Position numbers and translations under genes: made by a program
Assembly (NCBI GenBank): GCA_016870675.1
Contig: VGAU01000008.1
Span: 1-17,000 of the forward strand
Length of the DNA stretch: 17,000 bases
Source: Actinomycetota bacterium
GTDB taxonomy: Bacteria > Actinomycetota > Humimicrobiia > Humimicrobiales > Humimicrobiaceae
Direction: 5' to 3'
Notes under the pieces: generated by a model
What the model saw: only the letters and a program-made list of their open reading frames with translations
The model's database searches: none
Told to the model about the DNA's origin: nothing
In this document: piece after piece, positions 1 through 7,031 of the stretch
How positions within the stretch are numbered: the first letter of the stretch is position 1
Layout of the letters: every line of letters starts with the position of its first letter

Positions 1-429
1 TACTACGGTTATATAAGAAATAAATATCATATAATCCATCAAAGGCAATATATTTTTGAAAAAGAAAAGTGTAATTTGTTTATTAAAGATATAATAAAGA
101 TGAACAGCAGTAATCTTTGCAAGTTTGATTTTAATTTTATTTTTTCACCGCATGTTACTTTAAAATCAATACCTCAAACCTATAATTTCTTTATCCAATA
201 TACAAAAGATAATTCTCTAAAATTAAGCCTATTCGGGGATACGGATTTTAATTGCCAAATTAAGGAGGCACATTATTCTGATGGTTACGGTAAAAAATGC
301 AGAACTAACTCAATTAATTATAACTGTAAAAATAATCTGTCATTTGAAACATTTTTTGCAATATCAAGATTGGAAGATGAATTTGACGCTTACTATATTA
401 AAAAACTGTTTTCAGAAGAAATAATTTGA
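1..429 (+). CDS. Heparinase II/III-like polysaccharide lyase, C-terminal end (5' truncated by window)
   Basis: The frame is open from base 1 to the TGA at 427-429, so this is the last 142 residues of a longer protein; the internal TTG at 76 is not its start. Visible landmarks match the C-terminal beta-sandwich of the heparinase II/III (alginate-lyase-like) family as I remember it: a GYIR segment near the beginning, then an H-x-R motif (HQR), a strand reading LFIKD, a 'fhfaP-x-V'-like strand (FIFSPHVTL), and near the end 'SDGYGKK' followed by a hydrophobic strand with a late Thr/Phe (FETFFAIS). Such lyases cleave uronic-acid polysaccharides by beta-elimination. The catalytic alpha/alpha domain lies outside the window, so activity cannot be judged. 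The TGA overlaps the TTG start of the next gene by 4 bp, so the two are probably co-translated. Family call is by motif recall; substrate unknown. Confidence 0.72.
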   Translation, partial: YYGYIRNKYHIIHQRQYIFEKEKCNLFIKDIIKMNSSNLCKFDFNFIFSPHVTLKSIPQTYNFFIQYTKDNSLKLSLFGDTDFNCQIKEAHYSDGYGKKCRTNSINYNCKNNLSFETFFAISRLEDEFDAYYIKKLFSEEII

Positions 430-1571
430 ATAAGAAAATACTTATAGCAGCTTCAAACTACTGGACCTCTCCATATCAAGTGGGAAGCCACCACTATGCG
501 AGGCTTTTTGCGAAAAACGGCTGGGAGGTCCTTTTTATTTCAGATCCCATATCACCTCTTCATTTTCTGATGAAAAACAAAAACCAGCTCAAAGAGAGAT
601 ATTCAATATATAAAGGAGAAATAAGTTCAGGGACATCAAACATTAAGATATATGTTCCGATGGCCCTTATAACACCTAATGAAAAACCTTTATTTAATTC
701 AAATTTTGCTGCATTTAAGTGGAGCAAACTTACATTTCCAAATTTAAAAAAATATATTGAAAATGCAGGATTCGGAGAAGTTGACATTTTGTGGTTTGAT
801 TCTGTTTTGCAGTCATTTTTAATAGACGAAATTAAATACAAGAAATCAATATTAAGACTGGCTGATAGGATAGAGAGTTTTAAAAAAATAAGCCCGGGTT
901 TAATAAAAGCAGCAGATAAATTAAAGAATAAGGCTGATACAATAATATATGCAGCCAAATCTCTTGAAGATTATGTGAAAATTTATAAAACAAAATCTTT
1001 TTTTATCCCTAACGGAGTGGACTTTAGCCATTTTTTGGGTGGAAGCGCTGGATTTGTTCCTGAAGATTTAAAAAGTATACCAAAGCCTATAGCAATTTAT
1101 ATAGGGGCAATTAATGAATGGTTCGGATTTGATCTTCTTTTTGATGTCTGCAAAAAATGCTATGATGTTTCTTTTATTATTATAGGAGAACCCTCTGTCA
1201 ATATATCAAAATTAAAAGATCTGCCGAATCTTTATTTTTTAGGCAAAAAACCTTACAATTCTATATCTGATTACCTTTATAATTCTGACGTGGGTATAAT
1301 TCCTTTTAATATAAATCATCCTGTGGTTGATACTATCAATCCAATAAAACTATATGAATATATGGCGTGCAGCCTTCCGGTGGTCTCCGTATCCTGGCAG
1401 GAGCTCAAGTTATTGGCCAGCCCTGCCTTTCTTGCAGGAAGCGCAGATGATTTTGCTGCTAAAATTTACAGTGCAACTTCAAGCGGTAAAAAGAAGGAAT
1501 ACATTGATTTTGCTAAGAAAAACTCCTGGGATAAAAGGTTTGAAGAAATAATAAGAATATATAATAATTAG
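426..1571 (+). CDS. GT-B fold glycosyltransferase (GT4/GT70-like)
   Basis: A 381-residue soluble protein with two Rossmann-like halves. The N-terminal half opens with KKILIAASNYW and a GSHHYARLFAKNGWEVLFIS segment at residues 20-39, the usual acceptor-side 'find all, go left of the name' helix of GT-B enzymes; the SxHYA-type start recalls GumK-like glucuronosyltransferases, but I am not sure of that. The linker carries NGVD at 196-199. The C-terminal donor domain has IYIGAINEWFGFD (224-236), GEPS, and NPIKLYEYMACSLPVVS (305-321), whose Glu is the donor-binding acid of this group. Start: TTG at 426, overlapping the previous TGA, chosen because homologous proteins begin 2-4 residues before this first beta strand. 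No Shine-Dalgarno is visible. It probably transfers one sugar from a nucleotide donor to a growing lipid-linked glycan; sugar specificity cannot be read. Confidence 0.82.
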   Translation: MNKKILIAASNYWTSPYQVGSHHYARLFAKNGWEVLFISDPISPLHFLMKNKNQLKERYSIYKGEISSGTSNIKIYVPMALITPNEKPLFNSNFAAFKWSKLTFPNLKKYIENAGFGEVDILWFDSVLQSFLIDEIKYKKSILRLADRIESFKKISPGLIKAADKLKNKADTIIYAAKSLEDYVKIYKTKSFFIPNGVDFSHFLGGSAGFVPEDLKSIPKPIAIYIGAINEWFGFDLLFDVCKKCYDVSFIIIGEPSVNISKLKDLPNLYFLGKKPYNSISDYLYNSDVGIIPFNINHPVVDTINPIKLYEYMACSLPVVSVSWQELKLLASPAFLAGSADDFAAKIYSATSSGKKKEYIDFAKKNSWDKRFEEIIRIYNN

Positions 1572-1574
1572 CCT

Positions 1575-2699
1575 ATGCGAATAGCAATAGATGCCACAAT
1601 TCTAAGCAATGAAAACACAGGAACCGGTTTTTATATAATCAATCTGATTAAGGGTCTTGGAAAGATTGAGAATAAAAATCTCCAATACTATATATTTGTG
1701 AAAAAAGATCTTGTGCCAGATGTAGTAGATATTGCCGGTGATAATTTCCATATCATAGATATAGACTTCAAGCCCAGATTTCTAAGGGTTATCTGGCAGT
1801 TTCTGTTTTTCCCGTTTACTTTAAGAAGGCTTAGAATTGATGTTTTGCATTCCCCGAATTATATAACGCCTCTTTACAGTCTCGGCTTTAAGATAATCGT
1901 TACAATTCATGATTTGACCTTCTGCCTTATGCCTGAAAAATATACCATTACAAAAAGGCTTTTTTATAAATTACTTGTCCCAGTATTTATAAAGATTGCA
2001 GATAAGGTTATTTCTGTTTCTGAAAACACTAAAAAAGATATGATCAAATTATTTAAAGTTCCTGAAAATAAAATTTATGTAACCTATGAAAGCTACCCGG
2101 AATATTACACTAAACCCGGCAGGGGAGAAAAATCAGATGAAGTTCTAAATAAATTCGGGATTAAAAAAAATTTTATTTTGTTTGTAGGGATGATAGAGCC
2201 CAGAAAAAATGTGCTCTCTTTATTGAAAGCATTTTACCTGGTGGATGACTATATAGATCTTGACCTGGTTGTGGTAGGAAAGAAAGGCTGGTATTACAGC
2301 GACGTAGAAGAATTTATGGAAATAATAAAAGGAGAATCTTTAAATAATAAAATATTCTTTACAGGATATGTTTCAGAGCCTGAACTTAAATATTTTTACC
2401 AGAGCGCATACATTTTTGCGTATCCTTCATATTATGAAGGCTTTGGGCTTCCGCCCCTGCAGGCCATGGCTTGCTCAATACCTGTTATTACTTCAGATGT
2501 TTCATCTCTGCCTGAAGTGGTGGGAGAAGCAGCAATAAAGATAGACCCTTCAAATATCCAGGATATGGCTGATGCAATTAAAGACATATACAGAAACAGC
2601 GATTTGAGAAATAAGCTTAAAGCTGCAGGAGCAGTTCAGGCTTTAAAATTCAGCCTTGAGAATTTTGCTTTAAATACAATTAAGGCCTATGAAAGCTGA
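1575..2699 (+). CDS. GT4 family glycosyltransferase (MtfB-like)
   Basis: A 374-residue GT-B enzyme starting MRIAIDATILSNENTGTGFY, the typical N-terminus of mannosyltransferase-B-type GT4 proteins. Further landmarks: LHSPNY (91-96), VTIHDLT (109-115), ISVSENTKKDM (146-156), the donor-domain opening ILFVGMIEPRKN (201-212), and FTGYVSEPELKYFYQSA (262-278). The usual EX7E motif is present as EGFGLPPLQ: Glu288 is kept, but the second acid is Gln296 (codon CAG), which is uncommon. The ATG lies 3 bp after the previous stop with no Shine-Dalgarno, yet the N-terminal motif leaves no room for another start. It is expected to be cytoplasmic and to use a GDP- or UDP-sugar; the acceptor is unknown. The tight spacing implies co-transcription with the genes on both sides. 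Confidence 0.9.
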   Translation: MRIAIDATILSNENTGTGFYIINLIKGLGKIENKNLQYYIFVKKDLVPDVVDIAGDNFHIIDIDFKPRFLRVIWQFLFFPFTLRRLRIDVLHSPNYITPLYSLGFKIIVTIHDLTFCLMPEKYTITKRLFYKLLVPVFIKIADKVISVSENTKKDMIKLFKVPENKIYVTYESYPEYYTKPGRGEKSDEVLNKFGIKKNFILFVGMIEPRKNVLSLLKAFYLVDDYIDLDLVVVGKKGWYYSDVEEFMEIIKGESLNNKIFFTGYVSEPELKYFYQSAYIFAYPSYYEGFGLPPLQAMACSIPVITSDVSSLPEVVGEAAIKIDPSNIQDMADAIKDIYRNSDLRNKLKAAGAVQALKFSLENFALNTIKAYES

Positions 2700-2708
2700 T
2701 TTTTAAAA

Positions 2709-3671
2709 ATGGATGATATTAAGAAACCGTTTTTTACAGTTGCAATACCGGCATATAACAGGCTTGCATATACCAGGCAGGCAGTTGAAAGTGTCTTAAG
2801 CCAGACATTTATAGATTTTGAGCTTCTGGTTGTTGATGACTTCAGCACTGAAGATTTATTGAGTTATCTTGGAAGTGTAGATGACAAAAGAGTAAGAGTT
2901 TATAGGAATGAAAAGAACCTTGGAATCGTATTTAACTGGAGAAAGTGCATTGAACTTGCGGAGGGCAAGTGGTTTAGATTTTTATTAAACGATGATGTTT
3001 TATTCAAAGATGCGCTGGAGATAACAGCAGAACTTATTGAAAAATTTAAGGATAATTATGTAATTGTTACAAGCGGAAAGGATTTTACTGATGAAAACCA
3101 GTTAAAAAGTTTTTACAGAACAGGGAAAATGGATGTAGCAGATTCCTGCCGGTATTTAAAAAATATGGATGAAATAATTCAAAAAAGAAAAAGGTTTACA
3201 CAGACCTGGGCAATGCCCAATTCATACACACTACTTACAAAAGACTTAAAAGAGCTTGTAAAGTCAGAAAAATATAAGCTTGTAGAGGACAATCTTGGAA
3301 AAACAGGCCACTGCGTAGATTATTTTATTCTTTACGCTGTTGCTATAAAATACAAAACTATGATAGAAATGGATTTGCCGCTCTACGGGGTAAGATGCCA
3401 TCCCGGGAGTTTTTCCAAAACATACAACATGAATTTGCTTTACCATTTAAATGGAGACAAGTTTGTGCATTATCTTCTTTATTCTTATAAGGGATTTGAT
3501 AAGTTTATCATGATAAGGCATGCATTTTATATTTATTTTAACAAGATTATTTCAAATAAAAGGAAAATTTTCTCCACTTTGATTTTTAAGTGGACATGGC
3601 AGCTTATTGTTTTCTTATTTTCGCATATTTTTAATATCAAGCCGAATTTAAATTTAAAAGTTTATGGCTAA
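2709..3671 (+). CDS. GT2 family glycosyltransferase
   Basis: A 320-residue GT-A protein. Residues 9-18 (FTVAIPAYNR) form the first strand and nucleotide-binding loop, VVDDFS at 41-46 is the conserved DD/DN-S motif, and FLLNDDV at 91-97 is the DXD-equivalent metal site. The C-terminal part (about 270-320) is basic and aromatic-rich, with an amphipathic or weakly hydrophobic stretch (WTWQLIVFLFSHIF) that may bind the membrane surface. The start is 9 bp after the previous stop and preceded by A/T only; the GT2 motif sits so near the ATG that this start is secure. The last 8 bases overlap the next gene. It probably adds a sugar from a nucleotide donor to the lipid-linked glycan; donor and linkage cannot be predicted. 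Confidence 0.88.
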   Translation: MDDIKKPFFTVAIPAYNRLAYTRQAVESVLSQTFIDFELLVVDDFSTEDLLSYLGSVDDKRVRVYRNEKNLGIVFNWRKCIELAEGKWFRFLLNDDVLFKDALEITAELIEKFKDNYVIVTSGKDFTDENQLKSFYRTGKMDVADSCRYLKNMDEIIQKRKRFTQTWAMPNSYTLLTKDLKELVKSEKYKLVEDNLGKTGHCVDYFILYAVAIKYKTMIEMDLPLYGVRCHPGSFSKTYNMNLLYHLNGDKFVHYLLYSYKGFDKFIMIRHAFYIYFNKIISNKRKIFSTLIFKWTWQLIVFLFSHIFNIKPNLNLKVYG

Positions 3672-4932
3672 GAAACTTAAAATCTTAATACTCAGCGATT
3701 ATGCTTATGTTGAAGGCGGAACCGGCAAAGTGGCAATTTCCGGTGCTATAAAACTTGCCGAGCTTGGCCATGAAGTTGTTTATTTTTCTGCAGTCGGCCC
3801 TATCACCGGGGAACTTAAAAAATCAAAAATAAAAAAAATAATCTGTATAGGGCAGAAAGATATTTTATACAACCCGAATAAAATAGATGCAATACTTTCC
3901 GGAACTTACAACTGGAGGGCTGTAAAAGGCTTAAAAGTGCTTCTAAGAAAATGGAAACCTGATGTCGCGCATGTACACGGGATAACAAAAGCGCTGTCAT
4001 GGGCTGCAATAAATGCTATTGACAGTTTTAAAATCCCGATTGTTTTTAGTCTGCATGATTATGGGCTCTTATGCCCTAATCTGGGTGCGCATAATTTCAA
4101 GACAGATAAACCATGCGACTTATACAAGCCCGGCTGTGAGTTTAAATGCCTTTTAACAAATTGTGATAAGAGAAGCTATCTGCATAAAATATGGCGGTAT
4201 ATAAGGTTTCATTTTTCCATGAACATACTAAAAGTCAACAGAAAAATAAGCGGATATGTCCCCGTAAGCAAGTTTATGCAGGATTTTTTTGCAGATTATA
4301 TTCAAAAGAATAAGCCGATAAGAGTTATATACAGCCCTGTTAATTTCAGTTATTATGACCTCAAGGAAGGATCATTTGAAAAGTTTAAATCTCTTCCCGT
4401 ATTCCTTTTCCTTGGAAGGCTCTCATATGAAAAAGGTCTTGATTTAGCGCTTGATGCAATAAAAGCTCTTAACGCAAAGATAATAATAATAGGGGACGGT
4501 GTCCTTAAAGACTACTGCAAGGAAAAGGCCATAGAAATTGGAAAAATAAACGGCACAAATAAAGTTGAATTTTTTGGATGGCAGGATGAGGAAATAATTG
4601 CAAGGGAAATGCACAGGTGCTGGGCTATACTTCTGCCTTCAAGGGTACAGGAATCAGGAGGGCTTGTTATTATGGAGGCGGCAAAATATTCACTTCCGGC
4701 TATAGTATCACAAAGCGGAGCATTTACGGAATCTGTCAATGACAAAAAAGATGGATATCATTTTAAACCCTGTAATCTTCTAACGCTTATGAAAGCAATG
4801 TACAGGATTATAGCTGAACCTGAAAAGACCAAGAAAATGGGGCTGGATGCAAGACAAAAATTTGAAAAAACAGGAATGAGTGTCGAAAACCATGCAAAAG
4901 AGCTCGAGAAGTTCTATTATGAAGTTATTTAG
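3664..4932 (+). CDS. GT4 family glycosyltransferase with cysteine cluster
   Basis: A 422-residue GT-B enzyme. The N-terminal domain starts KLKILILSDYAYVEGGTGKVA, with the glycine-rich acceptor loop, and contains DVAHVHG (100-106) and SLHDYGLLCP (129-138). A cluster of five cysteines follows at residues 137, 151, 158, 162 and 167, an insertion known in one GT4 subgroup (ExpE7-like) where it may bind a metal or stabilise the loop. The hinge has VPVSKFMQDFF (199-209) and the donor domain begins FLFLGRLSYEKGLD (247-260). The EX7E motif is intact (Glu330 in VQESGGLVIMEA, Glu338). The ATG lies inside the last codons of the previous gene (8 bp overlap) with no Shine-Dalgarno, suggesting coupled translation. 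Soluble; nucleotide-sugar dependent; specificity unknown. Followed by a 42 bp AT-only gap. Confidence 0.9.
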   Translation: MAKKLKILILSDYAYVEGGTGKVAISGAIKLAELGHEVVYFSAVGPITGELKKSKIKKIICIGQKDILYNPNKIDAILSGTYNWRAVKGLKVLLRKWKPDVAHVHGITKALSWAAINAIDSFKIPIVFSLHDYGLLCPNLGAHNFKTDKPCDLYKPGCEFKCLLTNCDKRSYLHKIWRYIRFHFSMNILKVNRKISGYVPVSKFMQDFFADYIQKNKPIRVIYSPVNFSYYDLKEGSFEKFKSLPVFLFLGRLSYEKGLDLALDAIKALNAKIIIIGDGVLKDYCKEKAIEIGKINGTNKVEFFGWQDEEIIAREMHRCWAILLPSRVQESGGLVIMEAAKYSLPAIVSQSGAFTESVNDKKDGYHFKPCNLLTLMKAMYRIIAEPEKTKKMGLDARQKFEKTGMSVENHAKELEKFYYEVI

Positions 4933-4974
4933 CTTATAATTAACTAAAAATTTTATATTTTAATATTAAGTAAA

Positions 4975-5934
4975 ATGAAACTTGTTATTCAAATTCCTTG
5001 TTATAATGAAGAAGAATGCTTGCCCGTGACTTTAAATGAAATACCCAAGTCATTTCCCGGCATCGACAGCTATGAGATTCTTATCATAGATGACGGCAGC
5101 ACAGATAAAACAGTTGAGGTTGCAAGGAGCTTCGGAATAAAAAATATCCTCATTAACGGCCGCAACTTAGGCCTCTCAAGGACTTTCTACAAAGGTTTAT
5201 CCAAAAGCCTTGAACTGGGAGCTGATATTATTGTTAATATAGACGCTGATAATCAGTATTATGCTAAAGATATCGGGAAACTGATAGAGCCGATTATTGC
5301 AGGTAAAGTAGACATTGCCGTCGGGTCTCGGCCATTTGATAAAATCAAATATTTTTCGGCTGCAAGAAAAATGCTTCAGAAATTCGGTAGCTTTCTTGTT
5401 AAAATAGTTACAGGGCAGGATATAAAAGATGCAACAAGCGGATTCAGGGCTTTTTCCAAAGAAGCAGCTTTAAAAGTAAATATCTTTTCATCTTATACAT
5501 ATACTCTTGAAACTATTATACAGGCATGCAATATAGGTCTTAAAATAATTTCGGTTCCTGTACGGGTAAATGAAGATAAGCTTAGAAACTCAAGATTAAT
5601 TAAGAACACTTATCTTTATACCCAAAGAGGTTTTCTTTCAGTTTTAAGAGCATTAGTAGTTTATAAGCCTTTAAAAGTTTTTTCACTTTTCAGTCTTTTT
5701 TTTCTTGTTTTAGGATCAATATTTTTAGGAAGGTATTTATACTTTTATTTTCTGAAGGTTTACGGCCATATTCCGTCTGTAGTGATTGGAACTTTTCTTA
5801 TATTATTCAGCCTTATACTTTTTATAGGCGGCCTTTTCAGCCATTTGATTTCAATAAACAGGAGGATAATAGAAGAAAACCAGTATAATTTAAGAAAAAT
5901 CTTGCTTGATTTAAAAAAGAATAATAACCAATAA
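4975..5934 (+). CDS. Membrane-anchored GT2, polyprenyl-phosphate glycosyltransferase-like
   Basis: A 319-residue protein of the DPM/ArnC/GtrB type. Catalytic GT-A domain: LVIQIPCYNEEECL (3-16), ILIIDDGSTDKT (35-46), GRNLGLSRTF (62-71), the DXD motif NIDADNQY (88-95), and AVGSRP (115-120); TSGFRAFS (154-161) is the usual acceptor-side motif. Two hydrophobic segments at about 234-260 and 268-291 make a C-terminal hairpin anchor, as in enzymes that put glucose, mannose or aminoarabinose derivatives on undecaprenyl phosphate. The family role is to make a lipid-linked monosaccharide on the cytoplasmic face for use by GT-C transferases outside; three such membrane proteins lie downstream, which fits. 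The start is set by the IPxYNEEE motif a few residues in. No Shine-Dalgarno. The sugar is unknown. Confidence 0.87.
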   Translation: MKLVIQIPCYNEEECLPVTLNEIPKSFPGIDSYEILIIDDGSTDKTVEVARSFGIKNILINGRNLGLSRTFYKGLSKSLELGADIIVNIDADNQYYAKDIGKLIEPIIAGKVDIAVGSRPFDKIKYFSAARKMLQKFGSFLVKIVTGQDIKDATSGFRAFSKEAALKVNIFSSYTYTLETIIQACNIGLKIISVPVRVNEDKLRNSRLIKNTYLYTQRGFLSVLRALVVYKPLKVFSLFSLFFLVLGSIFLGRYLYFYFLKVYGHIPSVVIGTFLILFSLILFIGGLFSHLISINRRIIEENQYNLRKILLDLKKNNNQ

Positions 5935-5971
5935 GACTAAATGATTTTATTATAAATATTATTTTTTAACT

Positions 5972-6928
5972 ATGGGAAAATACATTTGTAGAAAAAAAAT
6001 AGCAGTTTGTATTTTAGCCTATAACAGGCTTTCCCTCTTAAGAGAAACAATAACTTCTGTTTTTAATTCAAGTTGCAAGGACTACAAACTGTTTATATTA
6101 AATGATAATTCCACTGACGGTACAAATGATTATTTAACTTCTTTAAAAAAAGAAAAAGAATTTATTGAAATTCGCCATAAAAAAAATATTGGAATGGGTG
6201 AGAATGCCAATTATGTATTAAATAACATTGATGCCAGGTATTATTTAATGCTGCACGATGATGATATCTTGGAAGTAGACTATTTAAATGAAGTATTGAA
6301 TCTTGCAGATTCGGATAGCGATATCGCAGTTGTCGGAACAGGTATTTATACAATTAATGAAAATGGTAAAAAAGTAGAGGAAATTGTATATCCTGGCTTT
6401 AAAATACCCATTATTATGGATGATAAAGAGTATTTAAAAAATCACATTGATGGGTTAGCTTTTCCATGGTCAGGTAGTTTGTTAAATTCAAAAAAAATAG
6501 GTAACTTGAGGTTTAACTTTCTCGAGCGTCCCTATTGTGCTGATACTGTTTTCTTAAATACTTTAATTCTAGGAAATAAAGTTGGTTATATACCTAAAGC
6601 ATTATTCAATTCACGATTTCATAAAGATCAGGTTACAAAAAAAATGCAAAAAACAGATTTGGACTTATTATTTAAAGAATGGGTTTTTGATTTTGAATTT
6701 TATAGAAAAATGTTGAAAGAAAAAGAATTTGATAAATCTTATATTAAAAAACATAATATTGCAATCAACACAATAATGCTTCATCTTTTAATAACTTCTC
6801 CTAATTTTAAATACTATTTTAAATTTTTATTTTCAAAATATTTTAATATTTTGTTATTAAGTCCTAAAAATATATTAAGAGTTTTTTATAAATTCTTTAA
6901 GCTATTAAATAAGTTCCAAAAAAATTGA
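5972..6928 (+). CDS. GT2 family glycosyltransferase
   Basis: A 318-residue GT-A protein with VCILAYNRLSLLRE (12-25), the strand FILNDNSTDGT (41-51) and a DXD-type metal site in LMLHDDDIL (92-100). The C-terminal 60 residues are rich in Lys, Phe and Tyr and could contact the membrane; no clear transmembrane helix is seen. Base composition and codon use are much more AT-rich than in the five genes before it (8 G+C in the 60 bases 6781-6840), so it may have a different origin from its upstream neighbours. The upstream gap is 37 bp, A/T only, without a Shine-Dalgarno. Probable role: addition of one sugar in the cytoplasm; donor and acceptor unknown. Confidence 0.86.
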   Translation: MGKYICRKKIAVCILAYNRLSLLRETITSVFNSSCKDYKLFILNDNSTDGTNDYLTSLKKEKEFIEIRHKKNIGMGENANYVLNNIDARYYLMLHDDDILEVDYLNEVLNLADSDSDIAVVGTGIYTINENGKKVEEIVYPGFKIPIIMDDKEYLKNHIDGLAFPWSGSLLNSKKIGNLRFNFLERPYCADTVFLNTLILGNKVGYIPKALFNSRFHKDQVTKKMQKTDLDLLFKEWVFDFEFYRKMLKEKEFDKSYIKKHNIAINTIMLHLLITSPNFKYYFKFLFSKYFNILLLSPKNILRVFYKFFKLLNKFQKN

Positions 6929-6967
6929 ATATGGAAATAAATGTTATTTTTGATGTCTGCCAATGTG

Positions 6968-7031
6968 TGAATTGCAGAAAACATATTAATCTAATTTACA
7001 AAAAAAATTGTAAATTATATACTGCAATTCA
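6968..7031 (+). repeat. Nested inverted repeats ending at the start codon of the next gene
   Basis: Two perfect inverted repeats lie one inside the other in the 102 bp gap before the large membrane protein. The outer arms are TGAATTGCAG (6968-6977) and CTGCAATTCA (7022-7031), 10 bp; two further wobble pairs (6966-6967 with 7032-7033) are possible. The inner arms are AATTTACAA (6993-7001) and TTGTAAATT (7008-7016), 9 bp, with a 6-base all-A loop. The right outer arm includes the A of the ATG at 7031, so a folded mRNA would cover the initiation codon. This could be a translation-control hairpin, a processing site or the remains of a small mobile repeat; the sequence alone does not choose among these. 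Confidence 0.6.

Noticed and set aside
560..958. A 132-codon minus-strand frame inside the first glycosyltransferase gene
   Set aside because: It is antisense to an intact GT-B gene, low in complexity, with no recognisable motif; AT-rich coding regions readily produce such frames. The same applies to the other short antisense frames.
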